From positions 166,777 through 230,776 of the forward strand of contig NZ_CAIT01000006.1 in the NCBI RefSeq assembly GCF_000296815.2: DNA of 64,000 nucleotides. The letters are read 5' to 3'. Numbering within the stretch: position 1 is the stretch's first letter; the number at the start of each line of letters is the position of its first letter. The notes under the pieces are model-generated. The model was not told the DNA's origin, searched no databases, and saw only the letters and a list, made by a program, of their open reading frames with translations. This DNA comes from Fibrisoma limi BUZ 3 (GTDB lineage Bacteria > Bacteroidota > Bacteroidia > Cytophagales > Spirosomataceae). This document shows positions 9,071 to 17,477 of the stretch, one piece after another. The position numbers and the translations under genes are program-made.

Positions 9071-9766
9071 TTATTTTTCCAGTGAACTGAAATAATCGGC
9101 CAGCGTGAGTTTATGAGGCTCAAACGTCTCCGGTAGCACCGTCATGGTTTCAATCCGGTCGAGCCGGAAGATTCGGTAGGCATTTCGGAGGTGACACCAA
9201 CCCACTAGCAGCCAGTTCTCCTGCGTGTTCAGCAGGGCAAACGGCTCAACTACCCGAACACTACGTTCGTTGCCGAGGGAGAGATAGGCTATTTTGACGG
9301 GGTTGAAGTTAGTCAACGCTTTCTGCAAGATTGACAGATAATCGCTTGACCGTTCGAGCTGGGGATTCTGGTAAAACTTCATCCGATCGGCTAATAGGTT
9401 GGCTTTTTCCCTCGTGTTGTAGCGGAGTACGGCCTTTATCTTGTTGACGGCTTCTGCATAGTCCCGAACAAACGAAGCGTCCTTATTTTGCGCAATGAGT
9501 TGCCCGGCCGTTACGATGGCGTTGGCCTCATCCTCCGTAAACATGATGGGGGGCAGTCGGTACCCTTCGAGTAAATTGTAGCCTTTGCCTTCCTCCGTCG
9601 CGATGGGTACGCCGGCCTGCTCCAGCGACTTCATATCGCGGTAGATCGTCCGGACGCTGACGGAAAATCGGTTTGCGAGCTCGACAGCCGTTAGCCGACG
9701 TTTGGTTTGTAACTGCGTCAGAATGGCAATGAGTCGCGAAAGTCGCTTCGTTTCGTTATTGTTCAT
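9071..9766 (-). CDS. YafY-type transcriptional regulator (HTH_11 plus WYL domain)
   Basis: About 231-233 residues. The N-terminal winged helix (RLIAILTQLQTKRRLTAVEL then VSVRTIYRDMKSLEQAGVPI) is of the DeoR/HTH_11 kind. The C-terminal half is a WYL ligand-sensing domain, with PVKIAYLSLG and NWLLVGWCHLRNAYRIFRLDRI. Two start codons two codons apart (9772, 9766) are equally plausible. It is co-oriented with the NmrA-like gene downstream and the DUF1772 gene upstream, a common detoxification regulator arrangement. Confidence 0.93.
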   Translation of the reverse strand: MNNNETKRLSRLIAILTQLQTKRRLTAVELANRFSVSVRTIYRDMKSLEQAGVPIATEEGKGYNLLEGYRLPPIMFTEDEANAIVTAGQLIAQNKDASFVRDYAEAVNKIKAVLRYNTREKANLLADRMKFYQNPQLERSSDYLSILQKALTNFNPVKIAYLSLGNERSVRVVEPFALLNTQENWLLVGWCHLRNAYRIFRLDRIETMTVLPETFEPHKLTLADYFSSLEK

Positions 9767-9830
9767 GAGCATATCATGGATCAGATAATGAAACGTACCG
9801 GCTCTATAAAATACTCACTGCTTCTGTTGC

Positions 9831-10364
9831 TCAGGGAGTCCGTGAGCTCATCAGGGCCGCCGTAATCAGCACTTCGGTCAGAATGGCCGCCAGGGTGCGT
9901 ATGTTGTTCAGCCGATTCCAGGGCTGTTCGAATCGTACGCGCATGGCAGCAATTTCCTCCTGCGTGGCCGAGTCGATGTTAAAAGCATCCAGTGCATTGT
10001 TCAGGGGGACATTACCCAGGGTCGTTACGCCGAAAACTCCGATGGTATACATCAGTGTAGCACCCAACAGTAAACAGAAACGAGCCGAAGGCGGGTGGTT
10101 ATACTGAAGCCATGTACTCAGGGGTAACAGAAAAAGCGTGCCCATGAATCCAACGAAAAACACCGGATTCAGGATGGCCCGGTTGATGGACTGCATCGTC
10201 GATAGGTAGGCCGTATCAGATACCCGGGCCAGACCGGGGCTTACTGAATAGGAATACGCATAAAACAATCCGGCCATGAGTGCTGTGGTCACGGCCGCGC
10301 TCATCAGAACTACGTTAGGCAGGGTTGGGTCGAACAGGCGTTCAGAGTCGCGGAGGGGGATCAT
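9831..10364 (-). CDS. DUF1772 / anthrone-oxygenase-like membrane protein
   Basis: 177 residues with four hydrophobic segments (VLMSAAVTTALMAGLFYAYS, NPVFFVGFMGTLFLLPL, FCLLLGATLMYTIGVFGV, TLAAILTEVLITAALM) and the family's LGNVPLNNALDAF motif after TM3. DUF1772 proteins are small integral membrane proteins of mostly unknown role; some fungal relatives act in anthrone oxidation. An internal start at MSAAVTTALM would give a shorter form. Confidence 0.83.
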   Translation of the reverse strand: MIPLRDSERLFDPTLPNVVLMSAAVTTALMAGLFYAYSYSVSPGLARVSDTAYLSTMQSINRAILNPVFFVGFMGTLFLLPLSTWLQYNHPPSARFCLLLGATLMYTIGVFGVTTLGNVPLNNALDAFNIDSATQEEIAAMRVRFEQPWNRLNNIRTLAAILTEVLITAALMSSRTP

Positions 10365-10402
10365 GACTGTTAGTTTTAAGATGTGTATGAGTATGCCCCA
10401 AC

Positions 10403-10471
10403 CCCCTGGAGGGGGATTTAGCTATACATATCAGAGTGTTAGCTTTTGGGGGAGCTAACCCCCCTCCAGGG
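10403..10471. repeat. Imperfect inverted repeat (CCCTGGAGGGGG arms)
   Basis: The left arm around 10403-10423 pairs with the right arm around 10453-10471 over the CCCTGGAGGGGG and TTAGCT blocks, with small mismatches. It lies between the DUF1772 gene and the NmrA-like gene, both on the minus strand. Its GGGG/CCCC composition resembles the palindrome at 2038-2137, suggesting a dispersed intergenic element rather than a terminator. Confidence 0.6.
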
Positions 10472-10501
10472 ATTAAGGGTGTTTTATTTATGCGAATCAA
10501 T

Positions 10502-11353
10502 TCAAGCAACTACCTGATTCCAAACGCCAGTAGCGGCTGTTTTACGGGCATACTCAGAAAAGTCAATTGGTTGGCGGCCTAACGCTCGCTCGACTCCATC
10601 GGCTACGCTGGCGTTTCTGCCGTCGAGGACTACGGTAAACAGGTAGGTCAGCAGATCAACGTACTCCTGCGGGACACCGTGCTCAACCATTGCCGATTTG
10701 TAGGCGTCAATCGAAATCGGTTCGTAGTGGATTTTTCGGCCTGTGGCTCGGCTGATCTCCTCAACTATGTTTTTAAACGTGAGCAGACGCGGACCCGTCA
10801 GTTCGTAGAGCTGGCCGTCGTGTCCGTTTTCCGTCAGCGCGGCCACCGCTACGTCGGCAATGTCGTCGGTGTCAATAAACGGCTCCGGAATGTTTTCGGC
10901 TGGTAACGCTACAAAGCCTTCCAGGATCGGTTCAATTAGGTAGCCCTCGCTGAAATTCTGGTTAAACCAGCTCGCCCGTAGAATCGTCCAGTCTGCACCG
11001 GCGTTCATGACAATCTGCTCACAAACCTGTGCTTCTGGCTCACCCCGGCCCGACAACAGTACCAACTGCTTAACGCCACACTGAACGGCCGTCTGAGTGA
11101 AAGCCCGGATGGCATCATCCGATCCGGGAACGGCCAAATCAGGTTGAAATGAGATGTACACCGCCTTGATACCTTCCAGCGCCGGTTTCCAGGTAGTCTG
11201 GTCGAGCCAGTCGAATTTCGGGTTGTTGGTGCGTGAGCCAATCCGTACGGGCCACCTGCGTTCCTGAAGTCGCTGCACGATCCGTTGCCCTGTTTTACCT
11301 GTACCGCCCAGCACGAACACTGGCTGCTTGTCTTTCGGTTGTCTGTTGTTCAT
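10502..11353 (-). CDS. NmrA-family NAD(P)-binding oxidoreductase
   Basis: 283 residues from MNNRQPKDKQPVFVLGGTGK (11353), seven codons inside the longest frame. The dinucleotide motif GGTGKTG is at about residue 16, followed by RIGSRTNN (NADP phosphate contact expected), QLVLLSGRGE and ILRASWFNQNF, all typical of NmrA/QorB-like atypical SDRs. A second, only distantly similar NmrA-like gene lies at 8129-8998. Likely a quinone or nitroaromatic reductase, or a redox sensor; substrate unknown. Confidence 0.88.
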   Translation of the reverse strand: MNNRQPKDKQPVFVLGGTGKTGQRIVQRLQERRWPVRIGSRTNNPKFDWLDQTTWKPALEGIKAVYISFQPDLAVPGSDDAIRAFTQTAVQCGVKQLVLLSGRGEPEAQVCEQIVMNAGADWTILRASWFNQNFSEGYLIEPILEGFVALPAENIPEPFIDTDDIADVAVAALTENGHDGQLYELTGPRLLTFKNIVEEISRATGRKIHYEPISIDAYKSAMVEHGVPQEYVDLLTYLFTVVLDGRNASVADGVERALGRQPIDFSEYARKTAATGVWNQVVA

Positions 11354-11481
11354 TTGTTGTATGCCTGATCGCAACGATCAGTAGTTTTATGGTTGTTAGC
11401 GAATTCAAGCTGCTGATCGGCCGTAGAATCGGTCGTCCAACTTGAATGCTGAGCAAAACTACTGTGGTCGAAACGGGCGCA

Positions 11482-11498
11482 ATAGAACAAAACCGACA
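11482..11498. repeat. Direct repeat copy 1 of a 17-mer flanking AraC-hydrolase-reductase genes
   Basis: ATAGAACAAAACCGACA occurs here, immediately beyond the 3' end of the AraC gene, and again at 14187-14203 upstream of the reductase gene. Together they bracket a 2.7-kb three-gene minus-strand cassette. Confidence 0.75.
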
Positions 11499-11499
11499 G

Positions 11500-12309
11500 C
11501 TACTCAGCCACCAGGCCGGGGAAGTTTTCGGTCAGGACATTGGCTTTTTGTTGATACTGTTCCGGCAGGATTCCCGTAAATTCTTTAAACGTCCGGGTGA
11601 AGTGCGACTGGTCGGCATAGCCACTGTCGAAGGCGATGTCGGACAGTTTATCGTAGTCCCGGCTCTTCAATTGGTGCAACGATGCCTGAAAGCGACAGAT
11701 CCGGGCAAACAGCTTGGGCGAAATACCTACGCTTTGCTTAAACCGGCGCTCCAGGCTCCGTTCCGAAAGCCGCAGGCTGTTCTGCAACTGCTTCAGCGAT
11801 ACATTGCCGCCCTCTTTAATAAGCTGATCCAGAGCCTGGGCCACTACCGGGTCAGTGGCCGGGTCGTTGCGATGGAGATGGGCCGATAAATACGCAAACA
11901 GAACATCAAATGGGTTGGCTGAGGTGGCCTGCCACAGTCGTTCGAGCAGGTGCGTGTCACGCACCCGGGGGAGTTCACCCACATCCATACAGGTGTCGGT
12001 CAGTTCAAATGCGTTGAGCCCGAACAATGCCTTCAGCGCATCGGGATAAAAACAGACGCCCAGCATCGTGAACGTATCGGACAGGTTTAGCTGCGCAGGT
12101 TCGGTGGATTGACCGTACAGAAGAACCCTGGGCAGCTTCTTGCCGTCTTGATGCACCTCTCCGCTTTGGGCGAAAAGGATGCCGGGACAGCCATCGGCTA
12201 CTACGTTGAGGGTGTTCGGCTGCGCACTGCCCGTTTCGTTTTCTAATCGCCAGCAGTACCGGATGTAGTTGTCGAGCGAACGGGGTGGTGGAATGAGTTC
12301 GTACTGCAT
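11500..12309 (-). CDS. AraC-family transcriptional regulator (DUF6597-like N-terminus)
   Basis: 269 residues. The N-terminal half begins MQYELIPPPRSLDNYIRYCW and contains the VADGCPGILF segment typical of AraC proteins with a DUF6597-like sensor domain. The C-terminal HTH includes RICRFQASLHQL, DIAFDSGYADQSHFTRTFKE and FTGILPEQY. It is transcribed in the same direction as the hydrolase (12387-13175) and reductase (13431-14000) upstream, and may regulate them. Confidence 0.9.
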   Translation of the reverse strand: MQYELIPPPRSLDNYIRYCWRLENETGSAQPNTLNVVADGCPGILFAQSGEVHQDGKKLPRVLLYGQSTEPAQLNLSDTFTMLGVCFYPDALKALFGLNAFELTDTCMDVGELPRVRDTHLLERLWQATSANPFDVLFAYLSAHLHRNDPATDPVVAQALDQLIKEGGNVSLKQLQNSLRLSERSLERRFKQSVGISPKLFARICRFQASLHQLKSRDYDKLSDIAFDSGYADQSHFTRTFKEFTGILPEQYQQKANVLTENFPGLVAE

Positions 12310-12386
12310 GACGGTTTTAGCAATTTATAGTATCAACGTATCAGTCCTTTAATACGTTATGTTTCACCGTGTTAAATAGGCTGCTG

Positions 12387-13175
12387 TTAGCGCCCGGTAG
12401 CGGTCTTTGCATCCAGAAATTCATTGATCATCGGGGCAAGCCACTCGGCTCGTTCCGGCATTCCTGTGTGGGTAGTGCCAGGTAGGATAGCCATTCGGGA
12501 TTCCGGCATATCGCCTGAATCACCCATTTTACCTCCTCCCTTCATGCAGATGAGCTCCAGAGCGTGTTCGTAACGTACCCCATCCGCATCGCCGATGACC
12601 ATATAAATAGGATTGGCTATCTGCTCTACATCGGTCGTCCAGTCGTAGGGTGTCAGATCAATACTGATGGTTTTTCGGATAAACGCATCAAATTTATCGG
12701 GGTGTGGAGACAGCGAGTCGTATTGGGTTTTGATGGGGGTGTCTTTTAAAAGGTCGGCTGATAAGGTTGGAAAAGCCGCTTCGGCTTCCGGCCACCAACC
12801 ATCGTGCTTGTAGACACCCGACAGAACGACGAGTTTACCTACCTGCTCCGGATGGCGGATGCCCATCTGAAACGCAACACCCCCACCCATACTGTACCCC
12901 AACACATCGGCTTTCTCTACGTTTAGCTGTTTCAGAAGGCCAGCTACGTCGTCGGCCATTGCTTCATAGCTCAGCTCGCGCGGGATGTCTGCCGTACGGG
13001 CGTGGCCCTGCATCTCGGGCATGATAACTTTCCTGCTTTTAGCCAGCAGGGAGGCCAGTTTGCCCAGGTCATTGGACGTGCCAAATGAGCCGTGTATCAA
13101 CACAATAGGCGCGCCCTCGCCCTGCACCTCATAATACATCCTGAGGCCGTTGACCTCCGCATAGCCGCTTTGCAT
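12387..13175 (-). CDS. Alpha/beta hydrolase
   Basis: 262 residues with the alpha/beta-hydrolase order of motifs: HGSFGTS oxyanion loop (29-35), nucleophile elbow GYSMGGG with S95, an acid in VIGDADGVRY and the histidine in TTHTGMP. Full length for the family, and most like non-haem-peroxidase or esterase-type hydrolases. Its 5' leader shares the sequence GATAGTTGGTTAAT (13182-13195) with the leader of the reductase gene at 14000, which suggests joint expression. Confidence 0.88.
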   Translation of the reverse strand: MQSGYAEVNGLRMYYEVQGEGAPIVLIHGSFGTSNDLGKLASLLAKSRKVIMPEMQGHARTADIPRELSYEAMADDVAGLLKQLNVEKADVLGYSMGGGVAFQMGIRHPEQVGKLVVLSGVYKHDGWWPEAEAAFPTLSADLLKDTPIKTQYDSLSPHPDKFDAFIRKTISIDLTPYDWTTDVEQIANPIYMVIGDADGVRYEHALELICMKGGGKMGDSGDMPESRMAILPGTTHTGMPERAEWLAPMINEFLDAKTATGR

Positions 13176-13181
13176 ATCGTT

Positions 13182-13195
13182 GATAGTTGGTTAAT
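13182..13195. promoter_or_regulatory. Shared leader motif, copy 1
   Basis: GATAGTTGGTTAAT lies just upstream of the hydrolase start (13175). A version with a GTTG duplication, GATAGTTGGTTGGTTAAT, lies at 14013-14030 upstream of the reductase start. Matching sequence at matching distance suggests a common leader or operator. Confidence 0.45.
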
Positions 13196-13430
13196 TACGC
13201 GTTCGTCTCCCTGGTCTGGACAGCTTTCTGCGACCGGCCGACAAATTCAGGAAGCTTTCCCGGGCTTTCCTGGACGAGTAGTGGCCAATCGTTCGGATCA
13301 GAGCCGGTAACAACATGATCATCCTGAAAAACAAGACGCCGAAAAGGTTTTGGGTAGCTGTGGTTTTGGCGTTGGCATAGTACGTGCCTTGTCCACTCAT
13401 TTGTTGTTTACTGTCAATCGAATAGTATGC

Positions 13431-14000
13431 TTAAACGTCGCTGGTTGTGGGCTGATAATGCTGCACAACAATGCCGCAGTCGTAGGCTTTGGCGTTTGTC
13501 AGGGTAAGCTTCGTTCGATCGGTGAAAATGGATTTGCCGTTTCCTAATGCCGCCGGATTGACGAACAGGTAGTAATCGTCGATCAGGTTATGCTGAATCA
13601 GGGAGGTTACAAACTGCGCGCCCCCGTACACGATGATGTCCTGACCCGCCTGTTTCTTCAACGTAGTGATCTCATCAACCAGCCCGCCTGTGGCCAGAAC
13701 CGTATTGGCCCAGGGGGACTCGTCGAGTGTTTTGGTAAACACAACCTTATGGGTGTCGGTAAACTTTTTGCCGGCCATAACGTCTGGATTAGCCGGATCG
13801 GCAGCTACCGATGCCCAGTGAGGAATGAATCCCTCGGCCAGGTTTCGGCCAAGAACAATGCAGTCGACCGGTTCGGTCAGGGTGGTAACGAATCGCTTTA
13901 GTTCATCATCCCAGTCGAACGCCATCCAATCCATTTCATTATTCGGGCCCGCGATAAATCCGTCGATGGATACCTGCACTTGTAATTTCAGCTTTCTCAT
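13431..14000 (-). CDS. Dihydrofolate reductase / RibD C-terminal-like protein
   Basis: 189 residues beginning MRKLKLQVQVSIDGFIAGPN, the usual opening of RibD_C/DHFR-like proteins (family form VSLDGYIA). Further family landmarks are DCIVLGRNLAEGF, KVVFTKTL, IIVYGGAQFVTSLI and DDYYLFVNPAALGNGKSIF. It probably binds NADPH and reduces a small pteridine, flavin precursor or unknown substrate. These stand-alone proteins are often not true folate enzymes. It is linked to an alpha/beta hydrolase and an AraC regulator; a second, diverged paralogue is at 46401-46925. Confidence 0.88.
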   Translation of the reverse strand: MRKLKLQVQVSIDGFIAGPNNEMDWMAFDWDDELKRFVTTLTEPVDCIVLGRNLAEGFIPHWASVAADPANPDVMAGKKFTDTHKVVFTKTLDESPWANTVLATGGLVDEITTLKKQAGQDIIVYGGAQFVTSLIQHNLIDDYYLFVNPAALGNGKSIFTDRTKLTLTNAKAYDCGIVVQHYQPTTSDV

Positions 14001-14012
14001 TGTTTGGTATTC

Positions 14013-14030
14013 GATAGTTGGTTGGTTAAT
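14013..14030. promoter_or_regulatory. Shared leader motif, copy 2
   Basis: GATAGTTGGTTGGTTAAT directly upstream of the reductase start at 14000; it matches the motif at 13182-13195 apart from a 4-base GTTG duplication. Confidence 0.45.
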
Positions 14031-14186
14031 CTGTACTGCTTCTCTGCCTGTACTCTTCTATGACAAAGATACACTGACCCTTTTGAGCGCACGGGTGGCC
14101 AGTCCGACAAATTGCGGGGGCAACTGCGACAGACATAGAGTTAGTGTGTAAGCAAGCCCAAAACTAGAAAGGGTAATTGTGGGTCC

Positions 14187-14203
14187 ATAGAACAAAACCG
14201 ACA
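14187..14203. repeat. Direct repeat copy 2 of a 17-mer
   Basis: ATAGAACAAAACCGACA, identical to 11482-11498; see that entry. Confidence 0.75.
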
Positions 14204-14491
14204 CAGAGAAGCCACGTTTGAATCATTATGCAATGAGCAATCTGTTAGCTATATAATCGTAGATAAGTGCATTACTATCAAACTAAGTAGTGATGCCAAT
14301 TATTTGAGTATAAACACTAATGGTATAAAATGTGAAGATGTAATCCTGGTGATCGAAATCGTTTAAAAATATGTAAATAAAGACGTATTAATTTGATACA
14401 TTAGTAAATTTTTTTAAAATATTGTGAGTACTAATACTTAGTTTTATTTAATTGCATCACACTTCAGTACTTTAACACTCACTTTATTATC

Positions 14492-14662
14492 ATGAAAATA
14501 GAACTCACCGCAAAGCCAAGCAATGATGCGTTTGATCGGGCATTTATTGCTTACATCAGAAAAACCCTGGACTTACCCTTTTTTTCTCTTAGCACCAGGA
14601 CAAGAATCATCCGGGTTGTAGAACAGCAAACACGCGTCAAGCTGATCGGCGAATCGAACTGA
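14492..14662 (+). CDS. Small unknown protein (56 residues)
   Basis: ATG at 14492 and TGA at 14660-14662 give a 56-residue basic protein starting MKIELTAKPSNDAFDRAFIA and ending VKLIGESN. The composition is protein-like (balanced charged and hydrophobic residues, an amphipathic stretch around AYIRKTL and RTRIIRVVEQQ). It follows an AT-rich promoter-like region. No family recognised. It is co-directional with the helical protein and response regulator downstream. Moderately likely to be a real gene. Confidence 0.5.
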   Translation: MKIELTAKPSNDAFDRAFIAYIRKTLDLPFFSLSTRTRIIRVVEQQTRVKLIGESN

Positions 14663-14835
14663 CCATCGGCTTTTTGCACCTTCCTCTTTTCACCGGATGG
14701 TGTTGGAGTTCTATCCAATACCATTGTCGTGCTGTTTTTAAACTCACAGAATGTTCGGCAACAGACTCCAGTACGGTTAAGTACCATTTCCTGGAAATTA
14801 ATGCGTCGGAGTCGGTTGCTGGACTGGCTACGTCT

Positions 14836-15198
14836 ATGCAAAATGGTCATGATCAGTCGACTTATGGCGAACCGACTGGCGATCAGATTTTAATCAACGC
14901 CTGGGTGACGGCCGTAAGCGAATTTTATGAATTGCACAGGCAACTTATGGAGTGCCTGGAAAATCCCCCACAAACTACGTTCAGTGCCGGTACGTTCTAC
15001 ATAGGTCAGTGTTCGACTGATGAGCTTCGTGGCTGTCTCGAAGCCATGTCAAGTGGAATACAACAACTGGTAGATAGCGTACAGGGAGAATCGTCGGAAA
15101 AGGGAATGGAGCTGCTGGCAGAGCACATTCAGCTTCTGAATGACTTAACCCGTCAAGCCCAGATAAAGCTTGCGTTAACGAAGCTTCCTCCTTCTTGA
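14836..15198 (+). CDS. Unknown helical protein upstream of a response regulator
   Basis: 120 residues from MQNGHDQSTYGEPTGDQILI (14836). The frame stays open to 14674, but the extra 54 residues are rich in Cys/Trp/His and unlike the rest, so the shorter form is preferred. The remainder looks mostly alpha-helical (AWVTAVSEFYELHRQLMECL, IQQLVDSVQG, MELLAEHIQLLNDLTRQAQI), perhaps a four-helix bundle as in histidine-phosphotransfer or sensing domains, but no phospho-acceptor motif is evident. The neighbouring gene at 15259 is a CheY-like receiver, so a signalling partnership is possible. Confidence 0.6.
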   Translation: MQNGHDQSTYGEPTGDQILINAWVTAVSEFYELHRQLMECLENPPQTTFSAGTFYIGQCSTDELRGCLEAMSSGIQQLVDSVQGESSEKGMELLAEHIQLLNDLTRQAQIKLALTKLPPS

Positions 15199-15258
15199 TA
15201 ATACCGTTTGGCGAGCGATGGCTGAAGCCAGATTGTCACATACAACCATCCTTTCTTC

Positions 15259-15669
15259 ATGACGTCTGTACCGCTGGTCTGGGTAGTGGATGATGACCCT
15301 GATGACCAACTCATTATGGCAATGGCCATTAGTCAGATAGCACCTGCCGTTCGCGTCAACTATTTTAAAGACGGCCTGGACGTGCTGACTCATCTGAGCC
15401 AACGGCCTCTTTATCCTAGGTTGATTATTCTCGATCTGAACATGCCTGGCAAAAACGGTTTTGAAACATTGAATGAGATCCGTAATATGCCCGCAACGCA
15501 TCAACTGCCCGTAATCATTTTTACTACCTCAACCCACCAGCAGGATAGAGACCGATCCATACTTCTGGGAGCCAACGCGTTTTATTCAAAGCCGGGCGAC
15601 TATGATCAGATTCTGTTGATTATGAAAGAAATAGCCGACAAGTGGCAGTTGTCAGGAACTGCTCACTGA
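15259..15669 (+). CDS. Stand-alone CheY-like response regulator
   Basis: 136 residues forming one receiver domain with no output domain. The acidic pocket (VVDDDPDDQ, D11-D13), phospho-acceptor D59 in LIILDLNMPGKNGFE, T90 and K111 (FYSKPGD) are all present, so it should be phosphorylated and switch. Members of this type (DDDPDDQ opening) are common in Bacteroidota and signal by protein contact. The cognate kinase is not evident in the immediate neighbourhood. Confidence 0.93.
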   Translation: MTSVPLVWVVDDDPDDQLIMAMAISQIAPAVRVNYFKDGLDVLTHLSQRPLYPRLIILDLNMPGKNGFETLNEIRNMPATHQLPVIIFTTSTHQQDRDRSILLGANAFYSKPGDYDQILLIMKEIADKWQLSGTAH

Positions 15670-15734
15670 AGCTTACCAGGTCAGTGCCGGGCTTTAAGAT
15701 CGATAGGGATCAGTAAGTGTGGGTCGAAAACATA

Positions 15735-16709
15735 TCAAAACGGTAGCTTTCCCAGGTCAACATTTCCACCGGTCAGGATGATACCGAGTTTTTGCCCGGC
15801 AAATCGATCGTTGTGCTTCAAAACAGCAGCCAGGGGAACTGCGCAGGAGGGCTCAATGATGATTTTCATGCGTTCCCAGACCAAACGCATGGCCGCTACA
15901 ATTTCCTCGTCCGAAACAGTCAGGATGTCTGATACGTGTTCGCGGATGATGGCCAGTGTGCGGTCGCTGAGGGTCGTCAGCAAGCCATCGGCAATGGTTT
16001 TTATGTAGGGTGCTTTTTCTACCTGTCCGCTCTGAAACGAGAGAACGGCATCGGCAGCACCTTCCGGTTCAGCCGCAATTACGGTTGTAGTGGGGGAGAG
16101 AAAATGCGTTGACAGCGCCGTACCGCTCAGCAGGCCGCCACCACCAACCGGAGCCAGAATGACATCGAACGGATTGTCCTGGCCGTAGTCTTCAATCAGC
16201 TCTTTTGCCGCCGTTGCCTGACCGGCAATCACCCGGTCGTCGTCGAAGGGATGGACCATGGCCGCCCCCGTCCGCTCCATAACAACCCGTACGCCTTCTT
16301 CGCGGGCATCGAGCGTCGGTTCACATTCAATTACCTCGGCACCATACCCCCGAACCGCATCTTTCTTGACCTGCGGAGCCGTACGCGGCATGACGATGTA
16401 GGCCGGGATCCCAACTTGCCGGGCTGCGTAGGCAATGGCCTGGGCGTGGTTGCCCGACGAATGCGTCGTCACCCCAAAGCGACGGTCGTCCGGGGTCAGT
16501 TGCAGTACGGCGTTCAGCCCGCCCCGGGCTTTAAACGCACCAATCTTCTGGAAGTTTTCGCACTTGAAAAACAGCTCAGCGCCGGCGCGTTCATTGATCG
16601 TGTGGTTTGTCAGCACGGGCGTGCGGTGGATATGCGGACGAATGCGGTCGTGCGCGTCGCGGATGGTATCGAGGGTGATGCCGGTAGTGGTATACTGGAC
16701 GTTGGACAT
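15735..16709 (-). CDS. PLP-dependent ammonia-lyase/racemase (threonine dehydratase / serine racemase-like)
   Basis: 324 residues of fold-type II PLP enzyme. The Schiff-base lysine is K60 in the family signature FFKCENFQKIGAFKARGG. SSGNHAQA binds substrate carboxylate, and the phosphate-binding glycine loop is PVGGGGLLSG. No C-terminal ACT domain is present, which fits catabolic threonine dehydratase, serine racemase or hydroxyaspartate ammonia-lyase rather than biosynthetic IlvA. It is the last gene of the minus-strand etfB-etfA-nuclease block, but a terminator-like hairpin lies just upstream. Confidence 0.92.
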   Translation of the reverse strand: MSNVQYTTTGITLDTIRDAHDRIRPHIHRTPVLTNHTINERAGAELFFKCENFQKIGAFKARGGLNAVLQLTPDDRRFGVTTHSSGNHAQAIAYAARQVGIPAYIVMPRTAPQVKKDAVRGYGAEVIECEPTLDAREEGVRVVMERTGAAMVHPFDDDRVIAGQATAAKELIEDYGQDNPFDVILAPVGGGGLLSGTALSTHFLSPTTTVIAAEPEGAADAVLSFQSGQVEKAPYIKTIADGLLTTLSDRTLAIIREHVSDILTVSDEEIVAAMRLVWERMKIIIEPSCAVPLAAVLKHNDRFAGQKLGIILTGGNVDLGKLPF

Positions 16710-16784
16710 TGTATTGCTGGGCGTTGGCTATTAGACGGCTGGCTACATGCTCAAAGTTGGCATAAACGCAATGCAAAGAAACAA

Positions 16785-16817
16785 AAAAGCCGCGGGGTTC
16801 GTCACCCCACGGCTTTT
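16785..16817 (-). terminator. Intrinsic terminator after the bifunctional nuclease gene
   Basis: A 14-bp stem (arms 16785-16798 and 16804-16817) with one mismatch and a 5-base loop. On the minus strand it is followed by TTTTTTGTTTC, a good U-tract. It lies 38 bases beyond the stop of the gene at 16855-17451. Confidence 0.85.
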
Positions 16818-16854
16818 GTCCGGCCTCAATAGCCAGTATCCAATAGCTGAAACA

Positions 16855-17451
16855 CTAGTTCCGCTTGCTCATTTCATCGCGAATCTTGGCGGCCCGCTCA
16901 TACTCCTCGTTACCGAGGGCTTCGTCGAGCATTCGCTGCAACTCTTCGGCCGACGCATTCTTCAACTGATCGCCAAACGAGCGGTTCGGTGACCGGTTCG
17001 AGGAGCGTACCAGTTCCTCCTGTTCTTCGTCATCCTCGTTGACGCTGGCGGTAATTCCGGCTTCCGACAGGATCGATTCGTTTGTATAGATCGGTACGTT
17101 AAACCGGATGCCGATCGCGATGGCGTCGGATGGGCGAGCGTCGATCACGGTTTCCCGCACGCCGTCTGAGCAAACAATCTTGGCAAAGAAAATGCCTTCC
17201 CGAAGCTCGGAAATAACGATTTCGCGTACGGTAAACTTAAATTTTTCGGCAAACTGCTTGAAAAGGTCATGCGTCATCGGCCGGTTCGGCACAATCTTTT
17301 CGATTTCGATGGCAATGGCCTGCGCTTCAAACATACCAATGATTATGGGCAACCGACGGTTACCATATTCTTCACCCAGCACCAGTGCAAACGAACCTGA
17401 CTGCGACTGGCTGGGCGAAAGTCCTAATATCTCCAGTTTAATCTTATCCAC
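16855..17451 (-). CDS. Bifunctional nuclease (DUF151) with C-terminal UvrB/UvrC motif
   Basis: 198 residues. The N-terminal about 130 residues form the DUF151/BFN domain (MDKIKLEILGLSPSQSQSGS, RRLPIIIGMFEAQAIAIEIE, DARPSDAIAIGIRFNVPIY). The C-terminus carries a UVR motif (LDEALGNEEYERAAKIRDEM), and an acidic/Ser/Arg linker joins them. Some relatives have DNase/RNase activity. The gene follows etfA on the same strand. Confidence 0.93.
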   Translation of the reverse strand: MDKIKLEILGLSPSQSQSGSFALVLGEEYGNRRLPIIIGMFEAQAIAIEIEKIVPNRPMTHDLFKQFAEKFKFTVREIVISELREGIFFAKIVCSDGVRETVIDARPSDAIAIGIRFNVPIYTNESILSEAGITASVNEDDEEQEELVRSSNRSPNRSFGDQLKNASAEELQRMLDEALGNEEYERAAKIRDEMSKRN

Positions 17452-17477
17452 GGCGCGAATTTAGCAATTTAAGTGAT

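Larger units (their letters stand above)
14001..14491. other. Long AT-rich intergenic region
   Basis: 491 bases between the divergent reductase gene and a small ORF. It contains the shared leader motif (14013-14030) and the second copy of the 17-mer direct repeat (14187-14203). From about 14205 to 14490 it becomes strikingly AT-rich, with runs such as AATTTTTTTAAAATATT. Promoter signals for the small ORF at 14492 probably lie there, but no -33/-7 pair was clear. Confidence 0.6.

Noticed and set aside
13191..13400. 69-residue minus-strand open frame between hydrolase and reductase
   Set aside because: Basic, low-complexity C-terminus and no family; it overlaps the shared leader motif.
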